Source: Chloroflexota bacterium (GTDB taxonomy: Bacteria > Chloroflexota > Anaerolineae > Promineifilales > Promineifilaceae). Taken from it: a stretch of DNA of 64,000 bases. Positions within the stretch are counted from its first letter, which is position 1; each line of letters opens with the position of its first letter. Position numbers and translations under genes: made by a program. This document shows, one piece after another, positions 48,117 through 58,545 of this stretch. Under the pieces are notes generated by a model that saw only the letters and a program-made list of their open reading frames with translations, was not told the origin of the DNA and made no database searches. The DNA lies in NCBI GenBank assembly GCA_024275635.1, contig JAJRYT010000010.1:1-64000 (forward strand). Reading direction: 5' to 3'.

Positions 48117-50326
48117 CTCGTCGGCGCATCCTGCGTCAGCGCCGGGTTGGGTAACGGATTTAACGGCGGTGAATCCACCGGCGCTGGCAATTCATCCTGC
48201 GCCTTCTGTTCATCCACCGCCAGCGCTTCATTTCCCGGATACTTCACCCGCATATGGAACCGGCCCTTAAGCGTCTTCACAAAAGAACCCTGTAACGCTT
48301 TAACATCCCCCAGCGTCAGTCCCGAATCATCTAACTGCCCCTCTATCAGATGTTCACTCACGATAGAAGTTACTAGTTTTTCAATGGCCTTCTCCGAATT
48401 GGGCCTCAGGGCGCTGGATGTGGCGTCAATGGCATCGGCCAGCATGACGATAGCTGTTTCGCGCGACCGGGGGCGCGGCCCCTTATGCCGAAAATCCACC
48501 TCGTTTACATCGTCCGCGCTTAAACCGGTCTGCTCGGCCTGTTCCTGGGCTCTGGCATAAAAACTTTTAATGACCCGGTCGCCATGATGTTCAGCAATGA
48601 AATCGCGGATACGGTCCGGCAGCCGGTGCTTACGCGCCATCTCCAGCCCATCGGCCACATGACTGATAATAATGTGCGCGCTGGCAGCAGGGGGCATCCT
48701 GTCGTGTGGATTGGCTCCTTCCTGGTTTTCGGTGAAGAAAGCTGGCTGCTTAATCTTGCCAATGTCGTGATAAAACGCGCCGACGCGGATAAGGGTGCTG
48801 TTGGCCTTTACTTTTTCGGCGGCCATCTCGGCTAAATTGGCGACCATGATGCTGTGATGGTATGTGCCGGGCGCTTTTCGCAGCAGTTCCTGGAGTAAGG
48901 GATGGTCTAATCGGGACAGGTCTTGCAGTTGTAGGGATGTGGTGACGCCAAATAAACTGCCCATGATGAAAAAGCCTATCAGTGTCAGGGCAGCCGATAA
49001 AACGCCATTGCCCAATCCATACAAGAGAAGCTGTAGCAATTCAATTACATCAAAGTCTTGTGGCAGCCGGAAAATGAGGATAGCAACCATGTGGCCTAAT
49101 GCTGCCAGCAGTCCGGCGCGGAAGAATGCATTGATGCGCTGGGCATAGGCGTCATGCAGGGTTAACAAGGCCAGCAGTCCGCCGGTGGCCATGTAAATGG
49201 TTATTTCCAGGGAATTATGGCTGAGGAAACCTACCAGGGAGGCCATGATGATGGTTATCAGGATGGCAAAGCGGTTCTCGAAAATAACGGCCAGCAGCAT
49301 GGCCATGGCGCCAATAGGGAACCAGTAAACCAGGAAGCCGGCGCCGGTTGTCATGAAACGGGCAACCAGGGTAAAGATGAGGAGTATTATGGCCAGGGCG
49401 AAGAGGTAACGGCCGTTAGCTCGCAGTTGGCTGCGATACTGCTGCCAATATAAAATAATCAATGTCACGGCCAGCAGCGAGGCCATGAAAATGCTGCCCA
49501 CACCCCGCCAATCTAGTTCTTGCTGCAACAGGCCCAGTTCTGTCAGCATCTCGATGTTGGCTTCTGTCACCACATCACCGGTGAGAATGATGCGCTGGTC
49601 TTTGGTAACGCTGCGCACGATTGGTTCAATAGCGGCGACGGCTTCTTCGCGGGCAACGGCCGTTGCCGCTTCGTCTGGGAAAATGGTGGCCTCGATAAAT
49701 TGGGGGGTCAGGCTGGTAACCACATTCTCCTGGGTCGGCGTCAAATACAGGCTGGCCTGTCGCCGCGCCGAACGCTGCACACTGCTCAACTGGTCTTCAC
49801 GGATGTCCTGGCGCATTAACTCATCAATAATGCCCAAGATATCCGCCCTGGCGACGGCAAAGTCGGTTTGGCTCAAGTTGAGCAGGTCAAGACCAACCGG
49901 TTCCTCAATTTTTAAGCCATCAATCGCTTGCAGGTAACGAAGTTTCGTCTCCTCGGTAGCCTGTACGTCTGCTCGTACCGTTTCAATAAAGGCAAAGATG
50001 GCGCGCGCCTTGCCTAACTGCGCCCGCCCAATATCCAAATTTAGCGGCGTGGAAACGGCCGGCACACTGGCGCTGGCCTGTTCCTGAGCCTGTTTGGTAA
50101 GCACCTGGCTGGTATAGGTTAAAGAGCGGGGGGCCAGAATATCGTTAGCGGCGGGCTGCCCGACAACCACATTGATATTGGTCGACGCGACCTGGTTGAA
50201 GGAAAGGATAAGGGTCATGCCCAGGGTCAACAACATGGCAAACAGCCAGAGCAGCGATCCCTGCGCCATTTGCTGTAGCCAGCGCCACGCCGGGCGTTTT
50301 GTTTCTTCCAAGGTACTCATCGGCAC
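48113..50326 (-). CDS. 7TM-HD phosphohydrolase (PgpH family)
   Basis: HHSIMVANLAEMAAE, RVGAFYHDIGKIKQPAFFTENQ. Confidence 0.9.
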   Translation of the reverse strand: MPMSTLEETKRPAWRWLQQMAQGSLLWLFAMLLTLGMTLILSFNQVASTNINVVVGQPAANDILAPRSLTYTSQVLTKQAQEQASASVPAVSTPLNLDIGRAQLGKARAIFAFIETVRADVQATEETKLRYLQAIDGLKIEEPVGLDLLNLSQTDFAVARADILGIIDELMRQDIREDQLSSVQRSARRQASLYLTPTQENVVTSLTPQFIEATIFPDEAATAVAREEAVAAIEPIVRSVTKDQRIILTGDVVTEANIEMLTELGLLQQELDWRGVGSIFMASLLAVTLIILYWQQYRSQLRANGRYLFALAIILLIFTLVARFMTTGAGFLVYWFPIGAMAMLLAVIFENRFAILITIIMASLVGFLSHNSLEITIYMATGGLLALLTLHDAYAQRINAFFRAGLLAALGHMVAILIFRLPQDFDVIELLQLLLYGLGNGVLSAALTLIGFFIMGSLFGVTTSLQLQDLSRLDHPLLQELLRKAPGTYHHSIMVANLAEMAAEKVKANSTLIRVGAFYHDIGKIKQPAFFTENQEGANPHDRMPPAASAHIIISHVADGLEMARKHRLPDRIRDFIAEHHGDRVIKSFYARAQEQAEQTGLSADDVNEVDFRHKGPRPRSRETAIVMLADAIDATSSALRPNSEKAIEKLVTSIVSEHLIEGQLDDSGLTLGDVKALQGSFVKTLKGRFHMRVKYPGNEALAVDEQKAQDELPAPVDSPPLNPLPNPALTQDAPTR

Positions 50327-50331
50327 AGCCG

Positions 50332-50781
50332 TTACCGGCCTTGCAGCAGCTCCCGCACGACTTCATTGACTAAACGGCCGTCTGCTTTTCCCTTCACTTG
50401 CGGCATCAATTGTCCCATCACCTGCCCCATCGCCTTCATATCTACATCGCTCAACCCGGCAATGACGCCAGAGGCAAGGGCGCGAATTTCAGCGCGGCCC
50501 ATCATTTGGGGCAGGTAATGTTCAATGACGGTCAATTCCATCTTTTCATTGGCAGCCATTTCGGGGCGGCCTGCCTTTTCATAATCAATAATGCTCTCGC
50601 GCCGCTGTTTGGCCTGTTTGCTCAATACGGACTGCACGCCGGCATCATCCAGCGTTTTCCGCTCATCTACTTCGACCTGTTTAACGGCGGCTAACAACAT
50701 GCGCAGCGTATTCCGTTTATCCGCGTTTCCGGCGCGCATAGCCATAGCCATGTCGGCGCGTAATTGTTCTTTCAAATTCAT
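50332..50781 (-). CDS. GatB/YqeY domain protein
   Basis: KRNTLRMLLAAVKQVEVD, YLPQMM, MGQVMGQLMPQVKGKADGRLVNEVVRELL. Confidence 0.92.
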   Translation of the reverse strand: MNLKEQLRADMAMAMRAGNADKRNTLRMLLAAVKQVEVDERKTLDDAGVQSVLSKQAKQRRESIIDYEKAGRPEMAANEKMELTVIEHYLPQMMGRAEIRALASGVIAGLSDVDMKAMGQVMGQLMPQVKGKADGRLVNEVVRELLQGR

Positions 50782-50953
50782 ACGATCATTCCTCCAAACT
50801 CAGCAAACCCGGAGTCTGACGCGAATCCCATGAATTAAGAACTTATTTTCCGTGCAATTCGTGTCATGCGTTACGAAAATCTCGATCTGCTGAAACTAGA
50901 TTGTAGCAGATGAAGGCGGAAGGCAGAAATTACAGGTAGAAGACAGAAAGCGG

Positions 50954-51325
50954 CTAATTCCGCCAGGCGGCCAGGAACAGCAGCGCCCAGCCGGCCAGAA
51001 AAGCGGCCCCGCCTAACGGCGTTATCGCCCCCAGCCATTTGATGCGGGTAAATATTAACAGGTACAAACTGCCGGAAAACAGGATGATCCCGGCCAAAAA
51101 TAGGTAGCCAGCCCAACTGGTGAGCGCGCCCGGCCATCTGGCGGCCATCCAGGCAGCTATAAATAAAGCCAGCGCGTGAATCATGTGGTAGCGAACGGCC
51201 GTTTCAAATGTCGCGCCCAAATTATGTTTCGTCAAATACTCACTCAACCCATGCGCGCCGAATGCCCCTGCGCCCACGCCCACAAACATCAACACCGATC
51301 CTAATAACACAAAATTTCGTTCCAT
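50954..51325 (-). CDS. DUF423 membrane protein
   Basis: GVGAGAFGAHGL, PLGGAAFLAGWALLFLAA; start set at MERNFVLLG. Confidence 0.85.
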   Translation of the reverse strand: MERNFVLLGSVLMFVGVGAGAFGAHGLSEYLTKHNLGATFETAVRYHMIHALALFIAAWMAARWPGALTSWAGYLFLAGIILFSGSLYLLIFTRIKWLGAITPLGGAAFLAGWALLFLAAWRN

Positions 51326-51326
51326 C

Positions 51327-51362
51327 TTAATCTCCAGTCTCCAATCTCCAGTTCTCAGTCTC
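51327..51362. repeat. Heptad repeat (CTCCAAT type)
   Basis: atctccagtctccaatctccagttctcagtctcc. Confidence 0.65.
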
Positions 51363-51369
51363 CCCGACC

Positions 51370-52596
51370 TCAACGGCCATTCAACGTCTTGGCCACATGA
51401 TGCACTAAGCGCTCGGCGACGGCCGTTTTGCTTTGCAGCGGCATCTTTTCCACCACCCCGGCCGAACTGAGCAGGATGATCTTGTTGGTGTCCACCCCAA
51501 AACCGGCCCCTGCAGCGGTTACGTCATTGACGGCGATGTAGTTTAACCCTTTACGCAGGAGTTTAGAACGGCCGTATTCAAACGCATTCTGCGTCTCAGC
51601 GGCAAACCCCAACGCCACGCGCGGAAACCCCGTCTTCTCCCGCTGCTCCTTCACCGCGCTCAAAATATCCAACGTCCTCTCCAGGCCAATCGCCAACCCC
51701 CATTCCTGGTCTGTCTTCTTGATTTTCTGGTCCGACTGCGTTTCCGGGCGAAAATCGGCCACTGCCGCCACCATGAATAACGCATCGGCGTCTTTAACCG
51801 CGGCACAAACCGCATCGGCCATCTCCTGCGTCGTCGTCACCGCAACATGTTCAGCGCCGATAGGAATGGGCTGACGCACCGGCCCGGCAATAAGCGTCAC
51901 CCGCGCCCCGGCATCCAGCGCCGCCTGGGCCACCGCCAGTCCCTGCTTGCCGGTTGAACGATTGCTGATAAAACGAACCGGATCGAGGGCTTCCTGGGTT
52001 GGCCCGGCCGTAATGACAACGTGACGGCCGTGCAGCGATCCGCCCCGCGCCAATGCCAATCGAATGTGAGCCAGTAGTTCCGACGGCTCAATCATCCGAC
52101 CCAATCCGGTCAGTCCGGAGGCCATGCGCCCTTCAGCCGGCCCGGCGAACAGCGTCCCCCGCTCACGCAGTAGGGTCATGTTGGCCTGGACTGCCGGATG
52201 CTGATACATGCCGCCATCCATCGCCGGCGCCGCCAAAATGGGGCATCGCGCCGCCAACGCCGTTACGGTGAGCAAGTTGTCCGCCAAACCCTGGGCCAGT
52301 TTCGCCAGGGTGTGGGCGGTGGCCGGCGCTATGACGAGGAGATCGGCCGTTTCGCCCAGCCCCACATGGCGCACATGATCATCCAGGCTCCACATATCTG
52401 TGAAAACCGGCCGTCCGGTCACCGAACGGAAGGTCAACGGCGTCACAAACTGCGCCGCCGCCCCGCTCATGCTCACATCTACTAATGCCCCAGCCTGTGT
52501 TAATTTAGAAGCCAGGTCAACGGCCTTATAACAGGCAATTGAACCAGTCACGCCCAACAATATTCGCTTGTTTTTAAGTACGGTTATCGAGTCCAT
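51370..52596 (-). CDS. coaBC: Phosphopantothenoylcysteine decarboxylase/phosphopantothenate-cysteine ligase
   Basis: [50 protein letters not shown]. Confidence 0.92.
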   Translation of the reverse strand: MDSITVLKNKRILLGVTGSIACYKAVDLASKLTQAGALVDVSMSGAAAQFVTPLTFRSVTGRPVFTDMWSLDDHVRHVGLGETADLLVIAPATAHTLAKLAQGLADNLLTVTALAARCPILAAPAMDGGMYQHPAVQANMTLLRERGTLFAGPAEGRMASGLTGLGRMIEPSELLAHIRLALARGGSLHGRHVVITAGPTQEALDPVRFISNRSTGKQGLAVAQAALDAGARVTLIAGPVRQPIPIGAEHVAVTTTQEMADAVCAAVKDADALFMVAAVADFRPETQSDQKIKKTDQEWGLAIGLERTLDILSAVKEQREKTGFPRVALGFAAETQNAFEYGRSKLLRKGLNYIAVNDVTAAGAGFGVDTNKIILLSSAGVVEKMPLQSKTAVAERLVHHVAKTLNGR

Positions 52597-52835
52597 GATT
52601 ATAGTGTAAAACGGAACGAGCAAAACGTAAAATGAATGTCGCTGTATCATCCTTATCAAAATGTTGAATGCCCGAATTTCTATCCTGAAAAATAACGACC
52701 AAGCCTCTCCGGAGACCGGCGCGGTTTTGACACGTCACCTGACTGATTTACATCTGATAGAAACCGCACCAGTCGTAGTAGTTATCCTGAAAAAATATGC
52801 AGCAATTTCAAATTTAGAACGTCTGCCGCCAATGT

Positions 52836-52920
52836 CACCGATTGAAATCGGTGGCTAAGACAGGAAACGTGCTGAAGCACGTTATGGCCGCGCCGATCAA
52901 CGTGCTTTAGCGCGTTTTTC
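52836..52920. repeat. Two-hairpin element, copy 2
   Basis: caccgatt-gaa-atcggtg then aaacgtgctgaagcacgtt...aacgtgctttagcgcgttt. Confidence 0.5.
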
Positions 52921-53056
52921 ATATTAGCCGGTGAATTCATTCATCGGCAAACGCGGCATAATTGGAATTGCTGAAAAATATGATTGCGATTCGACGGGGT
53001 TGCCGCTGACTGTTATAATGGCCGCTTGATTTTCCGTTCATTGCGGACAAATAATA

Positions 53057-53192
53057 AATGACTGGACACTGGCGTTTTTTACTTTTTCCAGCGTAGGACG
53101 ATTTTGAAAATCGCCTTACCCATTCCAGTGTAGGGCGATTTTGTAAATCGCCTTGCGCGCCAGGGAGAAATCTGAAATTCGCCCGACTCCAG
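53057..53192. repeat. About 100-bp dispersed repeat, copy 2 (hairpin segment doubled)
   Basis: actggcgttttttactttttccagcgtaggacgattttgaaaatcgccttacccattccagtgtagggcgattttgtaaatcgccttgcgcgccagggagaaatctgaaattcgcccgactccag. Confidence 0.75.
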
Positions 53193-53227
53193 TAATAAAT
53201 AAAAGCGAAAGAGGAAACAAGGCTAAT

Positions 53228-53485
53228 ATGAACTTTCAACCTTGGGCCCCTTATTTGGGGGTCGCAGAAATTATTCTGGCTATCACTTTAACCGTATTGG
53301 TACTCATGCAAACAAAGGGGGCCGACCTGGGTGGTTTTATGGGCGGCGGCGGCGGCGATACTGGCGGCAGTTTCCGCACACGCCGCGGCGTTGAACAAAC
53401 GATGCATCGCGTCACCATTTACATCTCGGTCGTCTTCTTTATCGTAACAATATTATCTTTTTTGGCCTGGGGACAAGCAAGCTAA
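53228..53485 (+). CDS. secG: Preprotein translocase subunit SecG
   Basis: VLMQTKGADLGGFMGGGGGDTGGSFRTRRGVEQTMHRVTI; start MNFQPW. Confidence 0.88.
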   Translation: MNFQPWAPYLGVAEIILAITLTVLVLMQTKGADLGGFMGGGGGDTGGSFRTRRGVEQTMHRVTIYISVVFFIVTILSFLAWGQAS

Positions 53486-53560
53486 TAATTATTAATTGGC
53501 GTCTGGTAAATTGTCCTGCGACCGGAGTAATTGAGTGATTGCGTCATTACGTAATCACTC

Positions 53561-55263
53561 ATGAATATGAAAATTAATCTTCGTTGGCAGTTGCTCCTGG
53601 CAGTTATGGGCATGGGGTTGATTTTGGCCTTGCTCTCATATCAGGTGCAGACGGCAAGTCTTTGCACAACGCGAGTCCCGGCGGCCGGCGGCACGTTTGT
53701 TGAGGGGATTGTGGGAGCGCCACAGCATCTCAATCCTTTGTTGAGTGATCCCTACCCGGTTGACCAGGAATTGGTAAGCCTGATATTTGATGGCTTGACT
53801 ACTTATGATGAAACCGGCAATTTAGTTCCTAGCCTGGCCGAATCCTGGACGGTTAGTGAGGATGGGCTGACATTAACTTTCAGGCTGCGCCAGGATGTGG
53901 TATGGCATGATGGGGAAGCGTTTACGGCCGATGATGTTCTCTTTACCTACGCTCTGCTGCAAGATGACATGTTTCCCGGTTCTGCAGCGCTGAAAAGATT
54001 GTGGCAGGCGGTCACGGTGAATAAGTCTGGCCCATACAGTATTGAGATTATGTTGCCGGAACCATATGCGCCTTTTTTGGAAGCCACAACACGGGGGATT
54101 TTGCCGGCTCATTTGCTAGAAGGGAGTACGGCCGTTTCCCTGCCGGCATCCCCCTTCAATCGCGCCCCCGTTGGCACCGGCCCCTTCATAGTCAACCCCG
54201 GCCAAAACTGGGATCGTGACCACCTCCTCCGGTTAACCCCTAATCCGGCTTATTGGCGGGAAGGCGACCAAATCGCCGCCCTTGAATTCCGTTTCTATCC
54301 CGATGAAACAGCGCTGCTGGAAGCATTTGCCGCTGGCAACATTCAGGCCATCACCAACGTCTCACAAACCATGCTCCCGTCCGTCGCTGCCCAGCCAGGA
54401 ACCCGCCTCTTCACGGCCGCCGAACCACATTATACGGCGCTGATCTTCAACTTAACTGAATCAGGATCTGCTTTAGAAACAGTCGAAGTGCGGCAAGCGT
54501 TGGCCTATGCTTTGGACCGTGACCGGTTGGTAGATGAAACGGTCAACGGACAAGGCGTGCCCCTGGAAGGCCCCTATTTGCCAACTTCATGGGCTTATAA
54601 TCCCGCACTGCTGACGGCCTATGCTTACCAACCTATTACGGCAACGGCGCTGCTGGAGACGGCCGGTTGGCGCTTGCTGGACGGGGCTGCCATCCGGCAA
54701 AGGATGAAACGTCCCTCAACCTGCGGCTGCTTACCCTGGACAATACCCCGGACAAAGAACTGGCCAATCAAGTTGCCGCCCAATGGCGTGAATTGGGAAT
54801 AGGCGTTACTGTTTCAGTGGCGGCCTCAATAGAGGATTTACATGACATGCTGGCGGCCAGAGATTTTGATGTGGCCCTGGTGGAAATTGCTGCCGGTAGT
54901 GACCCGGATTTGTATGATTTTTGGAGTCAGGAGGCAATTGTCCGGGGTCAAAATTATGGCGGCTGGAATAATCGCCGGGCTAGCGAAGCGCTGGAAAACG
55001 GCCGTAAATTATGGAATCGGGATGAAAGACGGCCGTTTTACGCCACCTTCCTGCGCCAATTTAATAATGATTTACCGGCCATTACCCTTTACCAGCACGT
55101 GTACACCTATGCCCTGAGCCAGGATGTGAACCAGGTTGAAATCGGCCAAATTTCCCACCCGCGTGATCGCTATCAAAACTTCGCTGACTGGTTCCTTCTT
55201 TATCGCAGTGTTACCATTAGTTGCCCTGAAGAATCAAATTTAACAGACGTTTATCTGAATTAA
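53561..55263 (+). pseudogene. Extracellular solute-binding protein (peptide-binding family 5), frameshifted near 54702
   Basis: LNPLLSDPYPVDQELVSLIFDGL, AESWTVSEDGLTLTFRLRQDVVWHDGEAFTADDV; homology continues at -1 from KDETSLNLRLLTLDNTPDKELANQVAAQW. Confidence 0.85.
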
Positions 55264-55351
55264 CCTGATAATTTGGTATAATACACACATCATATGGGCT
55301 TCTTTCCATTTTGGAAAACTAAGTCCAACATAAAACTGGGAGATTTTGGAA

Positions 55352-55531
55352 ATGGGAAGTTTAGGCACACCCGAATTACTTATTATTTTGGCTGTCGTAT
55401 TGCTTGTTTTCGGCGTTGGTCGAATCGGCAAACTCGGCAGCGAACTCGGCAAGGGCGTTAGCTCATTCCGCAAAGGATTACGCGAAGGCCAGGAAGAAAA
55501 TACTGAAGAAACCGAAAAGACCGACGGGTAA
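55352..55531 (+). CDS. tatA: Twin-arginine translocase TatA
   Basis: GTPELLIILAVVLLVFGVGRIGKLGSELGKGVSSFRKGL. Confidence 0.9.
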   Translation: MGSLGTPELLIILAVVLLVFGVGRIGKLGSELGKGVSSFRKGLREGQEENTEETEKTDG

Positions 55532-55564
55532 GGGAATGTTTGTGTATGACTTTGGCGTTTGGAA

Positions 55565-55612
55565 GTTGGCAACCAGGTAACCAAGTAATTAGGTAATTGG
55601 TAATTACTCGAT
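55565..55612. repeat. GGTAATT-type heptad repeat between tatA and tatB-like
   Basis: ggcaaccaggtaaccaagtaattaggtaattggtaattact. Confidence 0.6.
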
Positions 55613-55678
55613 TGTCAGCAAACTACAAAGTTGATTTTGAACGAGCGCTGAATACGATACACCGGATTTCAAACACAT

Positions 55679-56119
55679 ATGGATAGTTTTTTTGGAATCG
55701 GCGCACCGGAGCTTATTCTCATCTTGCTATTGGCCGGCATTGTCATGGGGCCGCAGCGGATAAGCCAGGTAGCCCGGTGGCTAGGTAAGACAACAGCACA
55801 ATTACAGGCGATTTCCCGCCAATTTGTGCGCCAATTAAATACAGAATTGGCGGCGGCGGATGAAAGCGGCGATCTGAAAGGGGCGATAGATGATATTCAA
55901 GCCCTGCGCCGCCAGGTGAATGATTTACGCCAGGAGTTAAAGTCTGCCGCCACAAAACCGATAACCGAGGGCAAAACGGCCGTTAACGAATTCCAGGAAA
56001 TGGTTACAAAGAGTTTAACCCCGGCAAATGAACCAGATAATCAAAAAGAGAATCGAATCGCTCCTCCCACATTATCCTCGTTGCCCAACCTGGTTGAAGT
56101 TCCTGACGACCCTGAATAA
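55679..56119 (+). CDS. tatB: TatA/TatB-like protein
   Basis: FFGIGAPELILILLLAGIVMGPQRISQVARWLGK. Confidence 0.8.
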   Translation: MDSFFGIGAPELILILLLAGIVMGPQRISQVARWLGKTTAQLQAISRQFVRQLNTELAAADESGDLKGAIDDIQALRRQVNDLRQELKSAATKPITEGKTAVNEFQEMVTKSLTPANEPDNQKENRIAPPTLSSLPNLVEVPDDPE

Positions 56120-56889
56120 TGAATAACGCCATAGATACCACTGACGTAGAAGAAGGGCCGCAAGATACGATACTGACCCATCTCAACGAACTGCGAAAAC
56201 GGATTACCTGGGATGTTGTCAGTATCACTGTTACCACCGTTCTCAGTTTCATTTTTGCCGAGCAGCTTCTGGATTTTTTGTTAAAACCCTATGCCGCCAG
56301 CAATCCTTTGGGAGCCGAACTGCAAGTCCTACGTCCCACCGAAGGCATCGAAACATTCTTCAAAGTTTCCCTCCTGGCTGGCGCCGTATTATCCATGCCT
56401 ATTATTCTGTACCAACTTTGGCTCTTTATTGCCCCTGGCCTGACGAAAAAAGAACGCAAGTATGTTTATATTTTCTTGCCCAGCGCTTTGCTGCTTTTTG
56501 GACTGGGTATCTCTTTTGCCTGGTTTATCCTGGTGCCGGCCTCCGTGCAATTTCTAGCCAACTTTTTGCCCGATGTATTCAACCCGGATTGGACCGGCCA
56601 GGAGTATATCGGTTTCCTCATCACGATGCTTTTTTGGATAGGGGTCAGTTTCGAGATGCCGGTCATCGTCTATTTCATCGCGCGTGTGGGTCTGGTATCG
56701 GCCCAAACCCTGCGTGAACAGTGGCGTATGGCAATTGTAGCTATTGCGGTTATTGCCGCCGCAATTACGCCTTCTATTGATCCCATTACAATGCTGTTGA
56801 CGATGGCGCCGCTCACAGCGCTCTACGGCTTGAGCATCTTCCTCGCCTATGTGGGGCAGCGCCAGTTCAATAAAGCGATGGCTGTTTAG
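56119..56889 (+). CDS. tatC: Twin-arginine translocase TatC
   Basis: ILTHLNELRKRI, FETFFKVSLL-type region, FELPV-like SFEMPVIVYF, AITPSIDPITMLLTMAPL. Confidence 0.95.
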   Translation: MNNAIDTTDVEEGPQDTILTHLNELRKRITWDVVSITVTTVLSFIFAEQLLDFLLKPYAASNPLGAELQVLRPTEGIETFFKVSLLAGAVLSMPIILYQLWLFIAPGLTKKERKYVYIFLPSALLLFGLGISFAWFILVPASVQFLANFLPDVFNPDWTGQEYIGFLITMLFWIGVSFEMPVIVYFIARVGLVSAQTLREQWRMAIVAIAVIAAAITPSIDPITMLLTMAPLTALYGLSIFLAYVGQRQFNKAMAV

Positions 56890-56894
56890 AACAG

Positions 56895-57521
56895 TTAGTC
56901 CAGGTCATCCATATCAATAATTAGAGGAGGGACGGCCGTTCTCCGCCGTGTCAGCCAATAAGCGGCCGCGCCGCCGCCAATAAAACCAAACAGATGCGAC
57001 TGCCAAGAAATGCCAATTTGCTGTGGCAGCGCCCCCCAAATCATCCCCCCATACAAAACCAACACAACCATAGACCACACAATGGATGAGAAACTGCGTT
57101 CAAAATAACCACGCAGCAACAAAAACCCAAAGTAGCCAAAAATCAAGCCGCTGGCCCCCAAATGAACCGTGTTCGAGGGCGCAACAAGCCAGATGCCCAG
57201 ACCGCTGACCAGGGTCACGATCACCGATACGACAAAAAAATCACGGAGACGACGCACCATCACAAACCAGCCCAACACCAGGAACGGAACAGTATTCGCC
57301 GCTAAATGACCAAATCCAGCATGCAACAACGGCGCCAATAATATGCCCCAAAGGCCAACGGCCGTTCTCGGCCAAACGCCAAACCTATCCAGCGCTCCTC
57401 GGAAAAACAGTTGGTCCACCGCCTCGATGAACCAGAGGAAACTCACAAATCCGCCCAGAACAGCCACTTGAATCTTGAACACGCCTTGAATTGTTTGTAA
57501 TCTGTTTTTTTGCGCCATCAT
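56895..57521 (-). CDS. Rhomboid family intramembrane protease
   Basis: HLGASGLIFGYFGFLL and WQSHLFGFIGG. Confidence 0.88.
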   Translation of the reverse strand: MMAQKNRLQTIQGVFKIQVAVLGGFVSFLWFIEAVDQLFFRGALDRFGVWPRTAVGLWGILLAPLLHAGFGHLAANTVPFLVLGWFVMVRRLRDFFVVSVIVTLVSGLGIWLVAPSNTVHLGASGLIFGYFGFLLLRGYFERSFSSIVWSMVVLVLYGGMIWGALPQQIGISWQSHLFGFIGGGAAAYWLTRRRTAVPPLIIDMDDLD

Positions 57522-57522
57522 T

Positions 57523-58524
57523 TTATTCTCTAATCAACAAAGCAGCCGCTCCGTTTATCTTGCTGGCTTTCAGCCGCTGCAAAACTGCGTTCGCTTCGGT
57601 AAGCGGGTAAATTTTCACATCCGTTTTAATAGAGATTTCCGCCGCCAATGGCAAAAACTCCTCTACGTCCTTCCGCGTCACATTGGCCACACTGCGTAAT
57701 ACGCGCTCGCCCCACAAAAGGTCGTAAGGCATTTCAGGGATGGGACTCATGTGGATAGAGTTGATAGCCAGCGTTCCGCCCGGACGTAAATGACCCAGCG
57801 CCAATGGAATCAACCAACCAGCAGGGGCAAAAGTAATGGCGGCATTCAGCGAAACCGGCGGCGCATCTTGCGCCAGACCAACCCAGGCTGCGCCCAACGC
57901 CAGAGCATGGCGGCGATGTTCCTCGCTGCGGGTGAAAACGTATACATCGCAATCCCAATGACTGGCCACCTGGATAACCAGATGGGCGCTGGCCCCAAAA
58001 CCGTACAACCCCAGCCGCTGTCCTGGTTGCAGGCCGCTTAAACGCAAAGAGCGATACCCGATAACGCCAGCGCACAACAACGGCGCAGCTTCAGCATCGG
58101 TAAAGTGGTCGGGCAAGGGATAAGCAAACCGCTCATCAACAATGGTGTACTCGGCATAACCGCCAGCAGCATGGAGACCGGTGAAACGAGCGGCGGCGCA
58201 CAAATTTTCCAACCCGCGTTGGCAATAATCGCACGCACCGCAAGCATGATTGAGCCAGGCAACTCCCACTCGCTCCCCGATGGAGAACCGGCGGCTGCCC
58301 GCGCCGTTTTTTTCCACTTTGCCAACAATTTGATGCCCAGGGATGATGGGCAGTTGGGGCAGATCCAATTCTCCTTCAATTGTTTGTAAATCGGTATGAC
58401 AAACGCCGCATACGTTAATTCGTAAGCGAATCTGACCAGGCCCAGGCTCGGGCACGGCCATTTCCACCGCCATCAATGGACTCTCACTAACTGGTTTAGG
58501 CTGCAACAACCGCATCGCTCTCAT
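57523..58524 (-). CDS. Zinc-dependent alcohol dehydrogenase
   Basis: GVCHTDLQTIEGEL, IPGHQIVGKVE, CGACDYCQRGLENLC, LYGFGASAHLVIQVA. Confidence 0.92.
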   Translation of the reverse strand: MRAMRLLQPKPVSESPLMAVEMAVPEPGPGQIRLRINVCGVCHTDLQTIEGELDLPQLPIIPGHQIVGKVEKNGAGSRRFSIGERVGVAWLNHACGACDYCQRGLENLCAAARFTGLHAAGGYAEYTIVDERFAYPLPDHFTDAEAAPLLCAGVIGYRSLRLSGLQPGQRLGLYGFGASAHLVIQVASHWDCDVYVFTRSEEHRRHALALGAAWVGLAQDAPPVSLNAAITFAPAGWLIPLALGHLRPGGTLAINSIHMSPIPEMPYDLLWGERVLRSVANVTRKDVEEFLPLAAEISIKTDVKIYPLTEANAVLQRLKASKINGAAALLIRE

Positions 58525-58545
58525 AAAACTTTCTCACGCCCCGCT

